From positions 224,199 to 288,198 of the forward strand of contig JAJEJG010000023.1 in assembly GCA_022828225.1 (NCBI GenBank): 64,000 bases of DNA, written 5' to 3'. This document shows positions 27,197 through 38,005 of this stretch, one piece after another (position 1 is the stretch's first letter; each line of letters starts with the position of its first letter). Both the position numbers and the translations under genes were made by a program. The notes beneath the pieces are model-generated. The model ran no database searches, was not told the DNA's origin, and worked only from the letters and a program-made list of their open reading frames with translations. The DNA comes from Nitrospirales bacterium. GTDB taxonomy: Bacteria; Nitrospirota; Nitrospiria; Nitrospirales; UBA8639.

Positions 27197-28843
27197 TTAC
27201 GGTTTTTGGAAGTGGAGAATTCCCCAGGTGAGGTGACCGCCCTTGCCCCCGTCGATCCAGTGTTGGAGACCGGACTTCATCCGCTCGATGTAGTCTTCGC
27301 TGCAGACTCTCACCAAACTCCACTGATTGGCCAGGACTTCTTCCAGGACCCGGCTATAATGAGTACCCAGGTGTTCGGAAAGATCCTCTATGGCAAGCTC
27401 TTTGAACCCGAGTCCCAACAATATATCCTTGTAGCGCGGAATTGAGCCCAGCGAGTCGAGGTGAATGCGGTCGAGAATGGGTTGCAAGGCTTCCTGCGGA
27501 CACGTTTCGCTCTGCATCGGGTCGGTAAAAATGAACTGCCCTCCCGGGGCTAGGACCCGATTGACTTCTTCAAAGACCTTCTCGCGATTTCCGCTGTGCA
27601 AAATGGCATCCTGCGACCACACCACGTCCGCACTGTCGTTCGGCATGGGAATCTCTTCAAAACTGCCGTCAACCACGTTAATGACCAGAGAGTACTTTCC
27701 CTGGGCGTTGAGTTCGCGGTTTCTGGTATTTTGGGTTTCGCTCAAATTCAGACAGCCCACCGGGCATCCATAGTGCTTGACCAGATACCTGGCTGACCCG
27801 CCGTACCCCGAGCCGATGTCCAACACCCGGGTCGCCGGCCCCAGATCCTTGACCATGGAGGCCATTTTCTCGACTGTCTTGCGACTCGCGTCGAAAATGG
27901 TATCAGTGTCGTGTTCATAGAGGCCGACGTGTATGTCCTCGCCCCCCCACACGGTGGCATAAAACCGGTCGGCGTCATGGCTGTTGTAGTAGCTTCTGGC
28001 GGTCTCGACGGGCTGGGAGTACTCCACTGAAACTTTAATGGACCGTTCCTCGTTCTTGTACAGTTTTTCAGCCATGTGGATATAGAAATCAGGGTCTTCG
28101 ACGCGGTGCGTCTCTTGAAAGTCCGCAAAGGTTTTGACTTGTTGAAATCCCACCTCTCCCATGAGTTTTCTTACGTAATCCTTGCGGAGGGGGAACATAT
28201 TGAGGTGATATTCCGAGTCGTCCGGGAATCGGTACCGGAAGCGGGCCAAGCCTTCATCCACGTATTCAGGCTCGGCGCTCACGTTATCCCCACAGTAATA
28301 ATACACGTGCTTGGAAGTGAATCCGTTGTCGAGGATACCGTCGTAATTCCGTTGATCCAGGATCAGGACGCCGTCGTGGTTCAGCACCGAATAGAATTCG
28401 GCCAGGGCTTTCCGTCGATCCTGTTCCGAGAACAAATGGGTCAGGGAGTTCCCTAGGCAAATGACCGCGTCATATTGGGTGTGGACATCCCGGCTCAGCC
28501 ACCGCCAGTCGGCATGCAGGGTCTTCATGATAAAGCCCGCGCGTTTGGCGTTTTCAAAGGCCTGAGCCAGCATTTCCGGGCTGCCGTCCCCGCTGGTCAC
28601 GTCGAATCCGGCCTTCAGGAGCCGAATGGAGTGAAAGCCCGTGCCCGTTGCCACGTCCAGGACCCGACGGACCCCGCGTTCTTTGAGGATATTGATGAAA
28701 AAGTCCCCTTCACTTTTGGCACGGGCCTCCCAGTCGATGAGTTCATCCCATTTTCTGACAAAGCCATGGACGTATTCGCGTTTGTATTGGTCGGTTTTTC
28801 GTTGGGCGATGGGATTGTCACCGTACAACTGTTCTTTACCCAT
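27197..28843 (-). CDS. fused glycine/sarcosine N-methyltransferase - sarcosine/dimethylglycine N-methyltransferase (glycine betaine synthesis)
   Basis: Two SAM-methyltransferase domains in one ORF: VRRVLDVATGTGFHSIRLLKAGFDVTSGDGSPEMLAQA and ATRVLDIGSGYGGSARYLVKHYGCPVGCLNLSETQN. Confidence 0.88.
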   Translation of the reverse strand: MGKEQLYGDNPIAQRKTDQYKREYVHGFVRKWDELIDWEARAKSEGDFFINILKERGVRRVLDVATGTGFHSIRLLKAGFDVTSGDGSPEMLAQAFENAKRAGFIMKTLHADWRWLSRDVHTQYDAVICLGNSLTHLFSEQDRRKALAEFYSVLNHDGVLILDQRNYDGILDNGFTSKHVYYYCGDNVSAEPEYVDEGLARFRYRFPDDSEYHLNMFPLRKDYVRKLMGEVGFQQVKTFADFQETHRVEDPDFYIHMAEKLYKNEERSIKVSVEYSQPVETARSYYNSHDADRFYATVWGGEDIHVGLYEHDTDTIFDASRKTVEKMASMVKDLGPATRVLDIGSGYGGSARYLVKHYGCPVGCLNLSETQNTRNRELNAQGKYSLVINVVDGSFEEIPMPNDSADVVWSQDAILHSGNREKVFEEVNRVLAPGGQFIFTDPMQSETCPQEALQPILDRIHLDSLGSIPRYKDILLGLGFKELAIEDLSEHLGTHYSRVLEEVLANQWSLVRVCSEDYIERMKSGLQHWIDGGKGGHLTWGILHFQKP

Positions 28844-29276
28844 GGTCCACCTCCTCGATGGTCAAATCCCTTTCCCGTCCAGCCGAGGCTCGACCGTGGT
28901 TGGATGAAACAACGAAAAAGGGTTGCGGAAACCCCTACTCTAACGATTTGGTCCTCGTTGAGCAACCCCTAACCTGTCCCCCGCTTGAGGGGTCCTGATG
29001 TCCCGTCAGGACGATCCCGTGTGCGAGACGTGTCAGGATTCAGGGCATGGAATGGCTTTGCAACCAATTGATTATCATGAATTTTTCCGAACCGGATGGA
29101 GCCGCATGCGACGAAGCGGATTCATGCCTTCGCTTCATTCGTTGTGGTTCAGGATAAGCAGGTAAACGCCTTCGGCCTGGACGACGACGGCAGGCCACCG
29201 GCTTTCGCAGGAAGACGGCGGGATAAGATCCCGCCGCTACAATGAGGAGAGGCCGTCAACTATTCAGGATAGTTCA

Positions 29277-30812
29277 CTAAAAATAATACCTGAAGTTGAT
29301 GTTCAGGCGGTTTTGCCAGGCGTCACGGCCGCTGGCACCATTACCCCCGCCGGTGTCGTAGATGTTGCAAAAGTTGCAGCCTCCATAATCGTTGCCGACG
29401 AAGAGGTTCCCGTTGGAAAACGCATAATCGGCCAGGATGTACCAGCCTCCGCGGGCAATCGCCGCGCCCACGATGAGCAACATGTTGTCGTTGAAGGCTT
29501 GGCCGCTTATATCTTGGTCGGCCACGTTGGTAATACCCTCTGGAACGTTCGCCAGTTTCATAATGGAACTCCACTCGACGTATGGCATGATGCTGTCGGG
29601 CCTGATGTCCTTGAGCAGGGAAGGCCATATGGTGTCGGGGTCCAACCCGGTATACCGGATATTGAATGCGGGGACCCATGCCCCGGAGGCCGTCAGCCAG
29701 GCAAAATCATAGCCCCCCATCGGAATCAGGTCTTTGCTCCCCCAGGGCACCTGATCCGGAAGGTCGTACTCGTAGTACGTGAGTTGTGAATAGAGCGTAA
29801 AGTCACCGAATGAATTCTTGGCATGCGCGGAAACGGCGACGTGGGTGCCGTCCTCATCATCACCAGGGATATTCGTTCCCTCCAGCATCCCATACTGAAA
29901 CGAAGCTCCGAACTCTCCGACGTTGTCCACCGCATAGATCCCACGCACGTTGAATTGATGCTTCTCCTGAAAACCACAATCACAAGTTTGGCCTTGCCCC
30001 AAGCGATCATAGTCAACGGCACCAGTATTGGGGTTTACTAGAACGTCCCACTTGGCCACGTCATAGTCGTATCGGATGGCGTCACGAGTGGAACCGCCTT
30101 CCCCATTGGGTTGGGCCTGAAGATAGTAGCCAAGATCAAGCGTCAGGTTATCAAAGGTATTTGTCCATCGGATACCAGTATCCCTGTCGTCGGCAAGGCC
30201 GACGTAAAAATGCTGGTCATAGAACCAACTGCTGGACACTCCATAGGGGCCCGGTCCGAACGGGACGCGCACGATCCCGGCTTTGAGCGTGCCGTTCTCC
30301 CCGAAATCATATCCCAGCCATGCCCTGGACAGCGAACTGTAGCCGGGGTTTTTGAGATACCACCACCACCGGTATTCGAAGGAACCGCTCCAGTCGTCAT
30401 AGGTGAAATCCACGTTCTGACGGAAGGTATCCAACAGAACCCCGCCAACGTTTTGGCCTCGACGGTCGCCGTGGGGTGCTGGGACAAAAGGGTCGAAATA
30501 CCTAGGACGCTGATGGTAGCTCCCATAGGCATAGCTCACCCCGATGGTCCCGCCGATCTTCAGTTCTCTCTTCTTGCCTTCCGCAGCCTCCTTGACCTCC
30601 GCAACCTCGGTCACCTCCTCCTTGGGGGGTTCCACCTCGGCCAGCTCTTTTCGGGCCTGCTCCAACTCTTTTTCAAGATTTTCAATACGCTGTCTGAGCT
30701 CCTCTGCTGTATCAGCCATCACAGAAGAAACAAAGAGCAAGCTCGCAATGATCACCAGCGTACCCAGCAACAAAGCCTTTGATTGCACAAAAATGCCAGA
30801 GAAGTCCCTCAT
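29277..30812 (-). CDS. outer membrane porin-like beta-barrel protein with N-terminal coiled coil
   Basis: Signal peptide, coiled coil (AEELRQRIENLEKELEQARKELAE), aromatic-rich alternating strands, terminal Phe (NINFRYYF). Confidence 0.8.
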   Translation of the reverse strand: MRDFSGIFVQSKALLLGTLVIIASLLFVSSVMADTAEELRQRIENLEKELEQARKELAEVEPPKEEVTEVAEVKEAAEGKKRELKIGGTIGVSYAYGSYHQRPRYFDPFVPAPHGDRRGQNVGGVLLDTFRQNVDFTYDDWSGSFEYRWWWYLKNPGYSSLSRAWLGYDFGENGTLKAGIVRVPFGPGPYGVSSSWFYDQHFYVGLADDRDTGIRWTNTFDNLTLDLGYYLQAQPNGEGGSTRDAIRYDYDVAKWDVLVNPNTGAVDYDRLGQGQTCDCGFQEKHQFNVRGIYAVDNVGEFGASFQYGMLEGTNIPGDDEDGTHVAVSAHAKNSFGDFTLYSQLTYYEYDLPDQVPWGSKDLIPMGGYDFAWLTASGAWVPAFNIRYTGLDPDTIWPSLLKDIRPDSIMPYVEWSSIMKLANVPEGITNVADQDISGQAFNDNMLLIVGAAIARGGWYILADYAFSNGNLFVGNDYGGCNFCNIYDTGGGNGASGRDAWQNRLNINFRYYF

Positions 30813-31064
30813 GCGGGCCTCACGATTCCGACGTAACGGATGTGTTAAGCGTGTTAATGATAAAGGAGTATCCTCTGATGGAACTGAAGTGAGCCGGAAT
30901 ATACTCCAGCCGGAAATAAAAGTCTACAGACGGTATCGATTCAGGCGAGATTGACACGAATTCGGGTGTGGTGGCATTTACATGCGGGACACAATAAGGA
31001 TAAACTCGCGCTCTCATTCAACCATCCGCGAGTCCGGTTCGGCACACCTGAGGCGTAAGGCAGT

Positions 31065-32177
31065 ATGAACGGCAACGATTCCCTGGTTCGCTTCGTCAAT
31101 ATCCAAAAAAGCTACGATGGGGAGACCCTCGTTATAAAGAACCTGAATCTGAACGTTGAAACGAACGAGTTTCTGACCATTCTCGGACCGTCCGGTTCCG
31201 GTAAAACCACGTGTCTGCTGATGCTGGCCGGTTTCGAGCCGGCCACCCACGGCGAGATTTATCTGAAAAATCAGCCGATTAACCGGGTGCCGCCGCACAA
31301 ACGCGGCATCGGCATGGTGTTCCAGAACTACGCGTTGTTCCCCCACATGACCGTTGCCGAGAATCTTGCCTTTCCCCTTGACGTACGCGGCATGAGCAAA
31401 TCGGAAAAGACGCAACGGGTCAAGCGAGCGCTGGATATGGTTCAACTGGGCGGGTACGGCAACCGGCAACCGGCGCAGCTCTCCGGTGGCCAGCAACAAC
31501 GCGTGGCGGTGGCACGATCCTTGATTTTCGACCCTGACCTGGTGTTGATGGACGAACCCTTGGGGGCACTTGACAAAAATTTGCGCGAGCAGATGCAATA
31601 TGAAATCAAGTCCATTCACCAGAATCTTGGGATCACGGTGGTGTACGTGACCCACGACCAGAGTATCGCCTTGACCTTGTCCGACCGTATCGCGGTGTTC
31701 GACGACGGCATCATTCAGCAATGCGCCGCGCCGGACGTGCTGTACGAACAACCCGATAACGCCTTCGTCGCCAACTTCATCGGCGAGAACAATCAGTTGT
31801 TCGGCACCGTGGTCGAAGACATCGGCGACACCGTCAAGGTGGACGTCAACGACGGCCATATCGTCGAGGCGAAAAAGGTCAAGGTGGAAGGCATTGGTTC
31901 GCGGTCCACGTTGTCGTTGCGACCGGAGCGCGTGATCGTCGATCCTGAGCCGCACAGCCTTCCGAACGTGTTTCTGGCAAAGACCAAACAGTTGATCTAT
32001 CTGGGCGATCATATCCGCACGAGGTTTTCGATCTGCGGAACGGATGATTTTATCGTCAAGATTCCGAATTCCGCGGTCCACGCCGCCATCTCGGAGGGAG
32101 ATGAAGTGAACATCGGGTGGAAAGCGGAAGATTGTCGGGCCTTGGACGTGTGGCCGTGCCCGACTTCTCATTTATAG
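31065..32177 (+). CDS. potA: ABC transporter ATP-binding protein, spermidine/putrescine type
   Basis: Walker [10 protein letters not shown], signature [15 protein letters not shown], Walker [14 protein letters not shown]-terminal TOBE-like region. Confidence 0.92.
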   Translation: MNGNDSLVRFVNIQKSYDGETLVIKNLNLNVETNEFLTILGPSGSGKTTCLLMLAGFEPATHGEIYLKNQPINRVPPHKRGIGMVFQNYALFPHMTVAENLAFPLDVRGMSKSEKTQRVKRALDMVQLGGYGNRQPAQLSGGQQQRVAVARSLIFDPDLVLMDEPLGALDKNLREQMQYEIKSIHQNLGITVVYVTHDQSIALTLSDRIAVFDDGIIQQCAAPDVLYEQPDNAFVANFIGENNQLFGTVVEDIGDTVKVDVNDGHIVEAKKVKVEGIGSRSTLSLRPERVIVDPEPHSLPNVFLAKTKQLIYLGDHIRTRFSICGTDDFIVKIPNSAVHAAISEGDEVNIGWKAEDCRALDVWPCPTSHL

Positions 32178-32243
32178 CCCACAGACGAAAGTCGGACGTT
32201 TGACGAACTGCTCCGGGGGTAACCGGAGAAAGAAGGAGGAACC

Positions 32244-33329
32244 ATGATGCGCAACTATGTACTCACAACCGTATTCTCCGCCGTTGTTGCCGTGGGAATG
32301 ATCGGAACCGCTCAGGCCGAGATCAACGTGGTGACGTGGGGCGGAGCCTATGCCGTGTCGCAACAGAAGGCCTACGGCGACACCTGGAAGGGAGAGAAGA
32401 TCAACTGGATCAACTACAACGGTGGTCTCGGCGAGATCCGCACACAAGTTGAATCCGGTGCCGTGACGTGGGACGTCGTGGACGTGCTGCCGGACCAAGT
32501 CCGCACGGGTTGCGATGAAGGCTTATTCGAGTCGCTTGATCGCGGTATGTTCGTTCCCGCCCCGGACGGGACGCCGATGGATGAAGACACCATGAACAAA
32601 GTCCCGAACGACTGCGTGGCGCCGAATATCTTCTGGTCGTACCTCGCGTTCTATGAGGAAGGGACGTTCAAGGGCGAGCAACCGTCGACCATTGCGGATT
32701 TTTTCGACGTTGAGAAGTTTCCGGGCAAGCGCGGCATTCACACCTGGCCCAATGCGTTGATCGAAATGGCCCTGTTGGCGGATGGCGTTCCCATTGACCG
32801 GATCTACGAGGTCATGCGCACGGACAAGGGCATTGATCGTGCGTTCGCCAAACTGGATCAGATCAAGGATCACGCCGTATTCTGGTCGGCCGGCTCGAAG
32901 CCCATCGAACTCGTCAAGAGCGGTGAAACGTCGATGGCCCTGGCCTACAACGGCCGCGTCGGGGCCGCGGTCCTGAACGAAGGCGAGAAATTGGTGCCGA
33001 TCTGGGATGGACAGGTGGTGGAAGAAGAGTGGTGGGTGGTGATGAAGGGGGCTCCGAATGCCGAAGCGGCAAAGAAGTTCCTGGTCCATGCCACGGCCCC
33101 TGAACAGCAGGCCGCTCAAGCCAAGTGGATCAACTATGGCCCGATGCGCAAGTCCGCGCTGGATCTTATCAAGGCCAATGAGCCATGGCATAACAGCGGC
33201 GTGAATATCATGCCGTACATGCCGACCCGGGAAGAGGTTCTGCCGCGTTCTATTTTCGCTGATCCGTCCTGGTGGGCCGACTACGGCGGAGAGATTTCCG
33301 AGCGTTATACCTCGTGGATGAGCCAATAA
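32244..33329 (+). CDS. ABC transporter extracellular substrate-binding protein (PotD/PotF-like)
   Basis: Signal peptide ending AQA; INVVTWGGAYAVSQQKA; located between ATPase and permease genes. Confidence 0.9.
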   Translation: MMRNYVLTTVFSAVVAVGMIGTAQAEINVVTWGGAYAVSQQKAYGDTWKGEKINWINYNGGLGEIRTQVESGAVTWDVVDVLPDQVRTGCDEGLFESLDRGMFVPAPDGTPMDEDTMNKVPNDCVAPNIFWSYLAFYEEGTFKGEQPSTIADFFDVEKFPGKRGIHTWPNALIEMALLADGVPIDRIYEVMRTDKGIDRAFAKLDQIKDHAVFWSAGSKPIELVKSGETSMALAYNGRVGAAVLNEGEKLVPIWDGQVVEEEWWVVMKGAPNAEAAKKFLVHATAPEQQAAQAKWINYGPMRKSALDLIKANEPWHNSGVNIMPYMPTREEVLPRSIFADPSWWADYGGEISERYTSWMSQ

Positions 33330-33420
33330 TCCGATAACCTGGACGGTTTTGAGACGTCGGGGCTGGTTTTCGGACCGGCCCCGCGTCCTCCCTTCTCCGT
33401 TAATCGAGAATTTTTTGACG

Positions 33421-34683
33421 ATGCCCGCCTCTCCAGCCAAACCCGGCGGTCCTCTCCTGACGGCCGATGGAATGCCTCTGAAAACCAGCCTGGAGCGGTC
33501 CCTGAAGCTCAGCAAAATCCGCGCCCTCGGGCTGATCTTTCCGCCCCTGTTATTTCTGGTTATCCTGTTTGTCATTCCAATCGGCAGTTTGTTGACGCGC
33601 AGCGTCGACGACGGTTTGAGCAACAAGGTGTTGCCGAAGACCCTGGCGGCGTTTGAGCGCTGGGATAAGACCTCCGAACCGGATGAGTCCATGTTCGAGG
33701 CCGTGTATCTCGACATGCAGGCGGCGGACACGCTTGACCTCAGCAAGCTCGGTACGCGCATGAATTACGAAAAATCAGGATGGCGCAGCCTGGTCAAGAT
33801 TACGATGCGCGGGTTGAACCGCATCGACGGGCCGCCGTACAAGCCGGCGATGCTGCAACTCAACAAGCGATGGGGTGATATCGAGTTCTGGCAATCGCTC
33901 GGCGCGATGAAGGACCCCGTGACCCTGGGATATTACCTGAAGGCCGTTGATCTCAAATATGATGGAAACAAGAACATCATGAGGGTCAAGAAACACAACA
34001 GGATTTACCAGATGCTGTGGTGGCGGACGTTCCTGGTAAGCATCATCGTCACCGTCGGCTGTCTGATCCTGGCCTATCCGGTGGCTCACCTGTTGGCGAA
34101 CCTGCCGCTTCGGCTCTCCAACCTGTTGATGATCTGCGTCCTGATGCCGTTCTGGACGTCGCTGCTTGTGCGCATCGTGTCCTGGATGGTCATGCTGCAA
34201 CAGAACGGCGTCGTCAATGATTCACTGGTATCTCTGGGCATGCTCCACGACGAGAACCGGTTGTCGATGATGTACAACTTCACCGGCACGGTCATCGTCA
34301 TGACGCAGATTCTCCTGCCGTTCATGATTCTGCCGATTTACAGCGTGATGAAAACCATTCCACCGAGCTATATGAAGGCGGCTCAGAATCTCGGCGCGAC
34401 GCCGGCCCTGGCTTTTATCAAGGTGTATATGCCGCAAACGATTCCCGGCGTCGGGGCGGGTTGTATCCTGGTGTTTATCGTGGCGATCGGGTACTACATC
34501 ACGCCCGAACTCGTCGGCGGTAAAGACGGGCGATTGATCGGCAACCTCATCGCCCATCACATGCAGAACTCGTTGAACTGGGGTCTGGCTTCGGCCATGG
34601 GGGCGATCCTGTTGATCGCGATCCTCACCCTGTATTGGGTCTACGACAAACTGGTCGGCGTCGATAACATGAAAATGGGTTGA
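33421..34683 (+). CDS. ABC transporter permease (PotB-like)
   Basis: Multiple TM segments and an EAA-like loop (YMKAAQNLGATPALAFIKVYMPQTIPGV). The ORF track starts at 33349; ATG at 33421 (MPASPAKPGG) chosen. Confidence 0.9.
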   Translation: MPASPAKPGGPLLTADGMPLKTSLERSLKLSKIRALGLIFPPLLFLVILFVIPIGSLLTRSVDDGLSNKVLPKTLAAFERWDKTSEPDESMFEAVYLDMQAADTLDLSKLGTRMNYEKSGWRSLVKITMRGLNRIDGPPYKPAMLQLNKRWGDIEFWQSLGAMKDPVTLGYYLKAVDLKYDGNKNIMRVKKHNRIYQMLWWRTFLVSIIVTVGCLILAYPVAHLLANLPLRLSNLLMICVLMPFWTSLLVRIVSWMVMLQQNGVVNDSLVSLGMLHDENRLSMMYNFTGTVIVMTQILLPFMILPIYSVMKTIPPSYMKAAQNLGATPALAFIKVYMPQTIPGVGAGCILVFIVAIGYYITPELVGGKDGRLIGNLIAHHMQNSLNWGLASAMGAILLIAILTLYWVYDKLVGVDNMKMG

Positions 34684-34686
34684 CAC

Positions 34687-35577
34687 ATGGCACTTCCGCC
34701 GTACGCCACTCCGGGACAGCGAATCTGGCACTTCTGCTATTTGACGATCTGTGCGTTGGTGCTGTTTTTTCTGGTTTCACCGCTGATCGTTGTGATCCCG
34801 CTGTCGTTCAACTCGGCGCCGTTTTTGCATTTTACCCCGGAAATGCTGACGCTGGACCCGAACGGGTACTCCACGCTCTGGTACAAGTCCCTGTTCGGAA
34901 TGTGCGACGCAGAGGGGGCTTCGCTATGGACTTCGTGTACGGACAAATGGAAGGTGGGTGCCTTCAACAGTGTGGTGATCGCCGTCATGTCTACGATCCT
35001 TGCCACCAGCCTCGGCACGCTCGCGGCTTTGGGTTTGAGTCGGGACCACGTACCCTTTCGTCGAGCCATTATGGGGCTGATGATCTCGCCGCTGATCGTG
35101 CCGTTAATCATCACGGCGTCGGGCATGTTCTTTTTCTTCGCCAAAATCAATCTGGTTTCGACGTTGCCCGGAATCGTCTTGGCGCACACGATTTTGGGGC
35201 TTCCGTTTGTCGTGATTACCGTGACCTCGACGTTGGTCGGGTTCGACAATACCCTGATGAAGGCTGCGGCCAATCTCGGCGGATCCCCTGCCTACAACTT
35301 TTTCAAGATTCAGATACCCTTGATTGCCCCGGGGGTCATCTCCGGAGCCTTATTTGCGTTTATCACCTCGTTCGACGAGATTGTGATTATCCTGTTTCTC
35401 GGAGGACCGGATCAGCATACCCTGCCGCGGCAGATGTGGTCCGGGATCCGTGAGGAAATCAGCCCGACGATTCTCGCCGCGGCCACGATTCTCGTACTGC
35501 TGTCGATCGTGTTATTGACTACCCTCGAATTACTGCGCCGGCGCAGCGAACGCCTGCGCGGCATCTCGCCCTCATAA
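34687..35577 (+). CDS. ABC transporter permease (PotC-like)
   Basis: TM segments; EAA loop LMKAAANLGGSPAYNFFKIQIPLIAPGV; end of operon. Confidence 0.92.
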   Translation: MALPPYATPGQRIWHFCYLTICALVLFFLVSPLIVVIPLSFNSAPFLHFTPEMLTLDPNGYSTLWYKSLFGMCDAEGASLWTSCTDKWKVGAFNSVVIAVMSTILATSLGTLAALGLSRDHVPFRRAIMGLMISPLIVPLIITASGMFFFFAKINLVSTLPGIVLAHTILGLPFVVITVTSTLVGFDNTLMKAAANLGGSPAYNFFKIQIPLIAPGVISGALFAFITSFDEIVIILFLGGPDQHTLPRQMWSGIREEISPTILAAATILVLLSIVLLTTLELLRRRSERLRGISPS

Positions 35578-35773
35578 TTATTCCACCTCATTCCCCACTC
35601 GGGGTTGGCTCGCTGTCCTTCCCCGTCCATTTTATTGACCCTCAAAAAATCGCTGTGCTAAGTTGCCGGGATGAGGTTGCCTCGGCATTTCCCCTTATCC
35701 ACAGAGGGAAAAATCAGGCAACCCGGACTTTTTCGGGAGTGGGAGCCGGCGCTGAGCCCCGCCCCACGAAGGG

Positions 35774-36871
35774 ATGACCATGACCGATAGTGTGGCGGAG
35801 CATATTGCTGCCTTGAAGGATGAGGATTGGGGTATCCGCGAAGATGCGGCCATGGCCCTTGGCGAATCCCGTGACCCCAGAGGAGTGAGTCCGTTGATCG
35901 AAGCGTTACGAGATTCCGATCGAGCCGTGAAGACGGCCGCTACCGGTGCGTTGACGGCTATCGGAGGCCCGGCTGTCGTGGATTTGAGTTACTGCCTGCA
36001 GGACCCGGATTTGTCCGTGCAGGAGGCTGCGGCGTCCATTTTGTCCGAGATTGCCGATGAGCGGGTACTCGAACCCTTGGAGTCCGCGCTCCTGAACCAG
36101 GATTGGGTGGTGCGCATGCATGCCGCCCGCGCCGTGGGGCGACTCGGGAACCCGGGGTCGGTCGAGACCCTGGTCCTCTTGCTCCAGGATAAGGTGCCGG
36201 CGGTCCGCGATGAAGCCATTGCAGCGCTGGTCGCCATTGGTGAGTCGTCGGTCGAGCCTCTGGTAGCGGCGCTCAAGGATCAGGATTGGCGGGTCCGCCT
36301 GCGAGCCACGGAAGCGTTGTGCGTCTTGAAATCCGCGACCGCGGTCGAGCCCCTGGTGGGTCTTGTGCAGCACGATCCCGATACGGCCGTGCGCCAGGAA
36401 GCCATTCGGGCACTCGGATATATCGGGGACAAGGCCGCAGTCGATGCGCTGGTGGGGGTTATCGAGGAACCCCGTTTACAGGTTCGCGTCATCGAAGCAA
36501 TCGGGAGAATCGGCGACCGGCGGGTCCTTCCGATGTTGTTTCGACTGGTGAGGGAGTTGAAGACGAGCGATTATGAAGATCGAACCCCGGCCTGTGAGGA
36601 TAACCGGTACGAAGAGGATCTGGCCAGCGTGGAAGAAGCCATTCGGGCGATTGCGCGCATCCATGACGAGGAAGCCATTCCTCTGTTGATCACGGCTCTG
36701 CAAAGTACCCTGATACGGAACGAAGCGAGTGACGCCCTGGTTCAGTTCGGACAGAAGGCCGTGGCCCCTTTGGTCAGCCAACTGCAACGTGAACAGGACG
36801 AGAACATTCGCTACCATATCAAGGAAACCCTGACCCAATTGGGATGGAACCCCAAACGGGTGCGGCTCTAG
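35774..36871 (+). CDS. HEAT-repeat protein
   Basis: Tandem HEAT/PBS-lyase-like units, e.g. VRDEAIAALVAIGESSVEPLVAALKDQDWRVRLRATEAL. Confidence 0.92.
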   Translation: MTMTDSVAEHIAALKDEDWGIREDAAMALGESRDPRGVSPLIEALRDSDRAVKTAATGALTAIGGPAVVDLSYCLQDPDLSVQEAAASILSEIADERVLEPLESALLNQDWVVRMHAARAVGRLGNPGSVETLVLLLQDKVPAVRDEAIAALVAIGESSVEPLVAALKDQDWRVRLRATEALCVLKSATAVEPLVGLVQHDPDTAVRQEAIRALGYIGDKAAVDALVGVIEEPRLQVRVIEAIGRIGDRRVLPMLFRLVRELKTSDYEDRTPACEDNRYEEDLASVEEAIRAIARIHDEEAIPLLITALQSTLIRNEASDALVQFGQKAVAPLVSQLQREQDENIRYHIKETLTQLGWNPKRVRL

Positions 36872-36907
36872 CACCGACTGCGAATAAAGGGATAACACCA
36901 CACCGCC

Positions 36908-38005
36908 ATGCCGAAAGAAACGCTTGACGTCATCGTGTCCGAGTTGGCCCATGAGGAAGATTGGCGACGTATGCGTGCCACGGCCACGTGTCTGAAGGGC
37001 GGTCCCAACGTCGTGGCCCTGGTCATCGAAGCCATGAAAACCGGGTCACCGGATTATCAGATTGAAGCGGCCCGCATGTTGGCGCGGGTTCGTGACCCTC
37101 AGGCCGGGGTGCCGCTCGTCGAGTTGATGCAGGGCGAGAACGAGAGCGTCCGGGAGGCCGTGGTGGCTTCCCTGGAACAAATGGCCGGCATCGTGAATGA
37201 AGAGACCGCGGCGGCCCTAGTCGAGTTGTTGAAACATGAATCGCTTCGGCCGTCGGTCACCAAACTCTTGGGAGTGATTCCCACGTCGATCGGCCCCCTG
37301 ACCGTCATGCTCAAGGACCCGGATGAGGAGGCGCGGGTCAACGCCGCCGAAATCCTGGATCACCTCCTGGACCCGCGCTCCGCGGATGCGTTGGTCGATG
37401 CGATGGGAGATCCCGCGTTATGTGATCTGACGATCGGGACCCTGAAAAAACTCAGCGCCATTCGGGATCGGATCGACGAGGTGATGGATGAATTACGGGA
37501 CGTGGAAGAGTCCGAACTCCGGGAAGGGGCGCGGCAGGAAGCCGTGCACAAACTGCATCCGATCGGCCGGCCGAGTGTCGAGATTCTCATTGAATACCTC
37601 GAAGATGATGATTGGGTCGTGCGTGAAGCCGCGGCGGACGTGTTGGGAAAAATCGGCGACGTCCGGGCGGTGGAGCCGCTGATCGATCGTCTCAAGCGGG
37701 ATAAGGATACGGGCGTCAAGGAACTGGCGACCAAGGGCTTGGGATTGATCGGCGACGCCAGGCCCGTTCCTCTCCTGATTGACATGATTCCCATCAAACC
37801 GTTACGGGTATTGGCAGTGGAAGCCTTGGAAAAGATCAAGGACGTGGAGGCCCTGCGTCCCTATGCGGAGATGTTCAAGAAAATGAAGGACGACCGTGAC
37901 GGATTGGTTTCGTACAACTCCGGGGTCATCATCGATAAACTGGAAGCCGCGGCCGCGCAGATGGATGAAGCGCAGTGGGCGGAAAAGGAGCAGGTGAATG
38001 GCTGA
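36908..38005 (+). CDS. HEAT-repeat protein
   Basis: Tandem units including DDDWVVREAAADVLGKIGDVRAVEPLIDRLKRDKDTGVKELATKGLGLIGDARPVPLLID. Confidence 0.9.
   Translation: MPKETLDVIVSELAHEEDWRRMRATATCLKGGPNVVALVIEAMKTGSPDYQIEAARMLARVRDPQAGVPLVELMQGENESVREAVVASLEQMAGIVNEETAAALVELLKHESLRPSVTKLLGVIPTSIGPLTVMLKDPDEEARVNAAEILDHLLDPRSADALVDAMGDPALCDLTIGTLKKLSAIRDRIDEVMDELRDVEESELREGARQEAVHKLHPIGRPSVEILIEYLEDDDWVVREAAADVLGKIGDVRAVEPLIDRLKRDKDTGVKELATKGLGLIGDARPVPLLIDMIPIKPLRVLAVEALEKIKDVEALRPYAEMFKKMKDDRDGLVSYNSGVIIDKLEAAAAQMDEAQWAEKEQVNG

Noticed and set aside
31014-32171. 385 aa minus-strand ORF opposite potA
   Set aside because: Shadow ORF; the + strand has all ABC ATPase motifs.
34680-35453. 257 aa plus-strand ORF overlapping the PotC-like permease
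   Set aside because: Alternate frame of the permease. Lacks TM pattern and family motifs.
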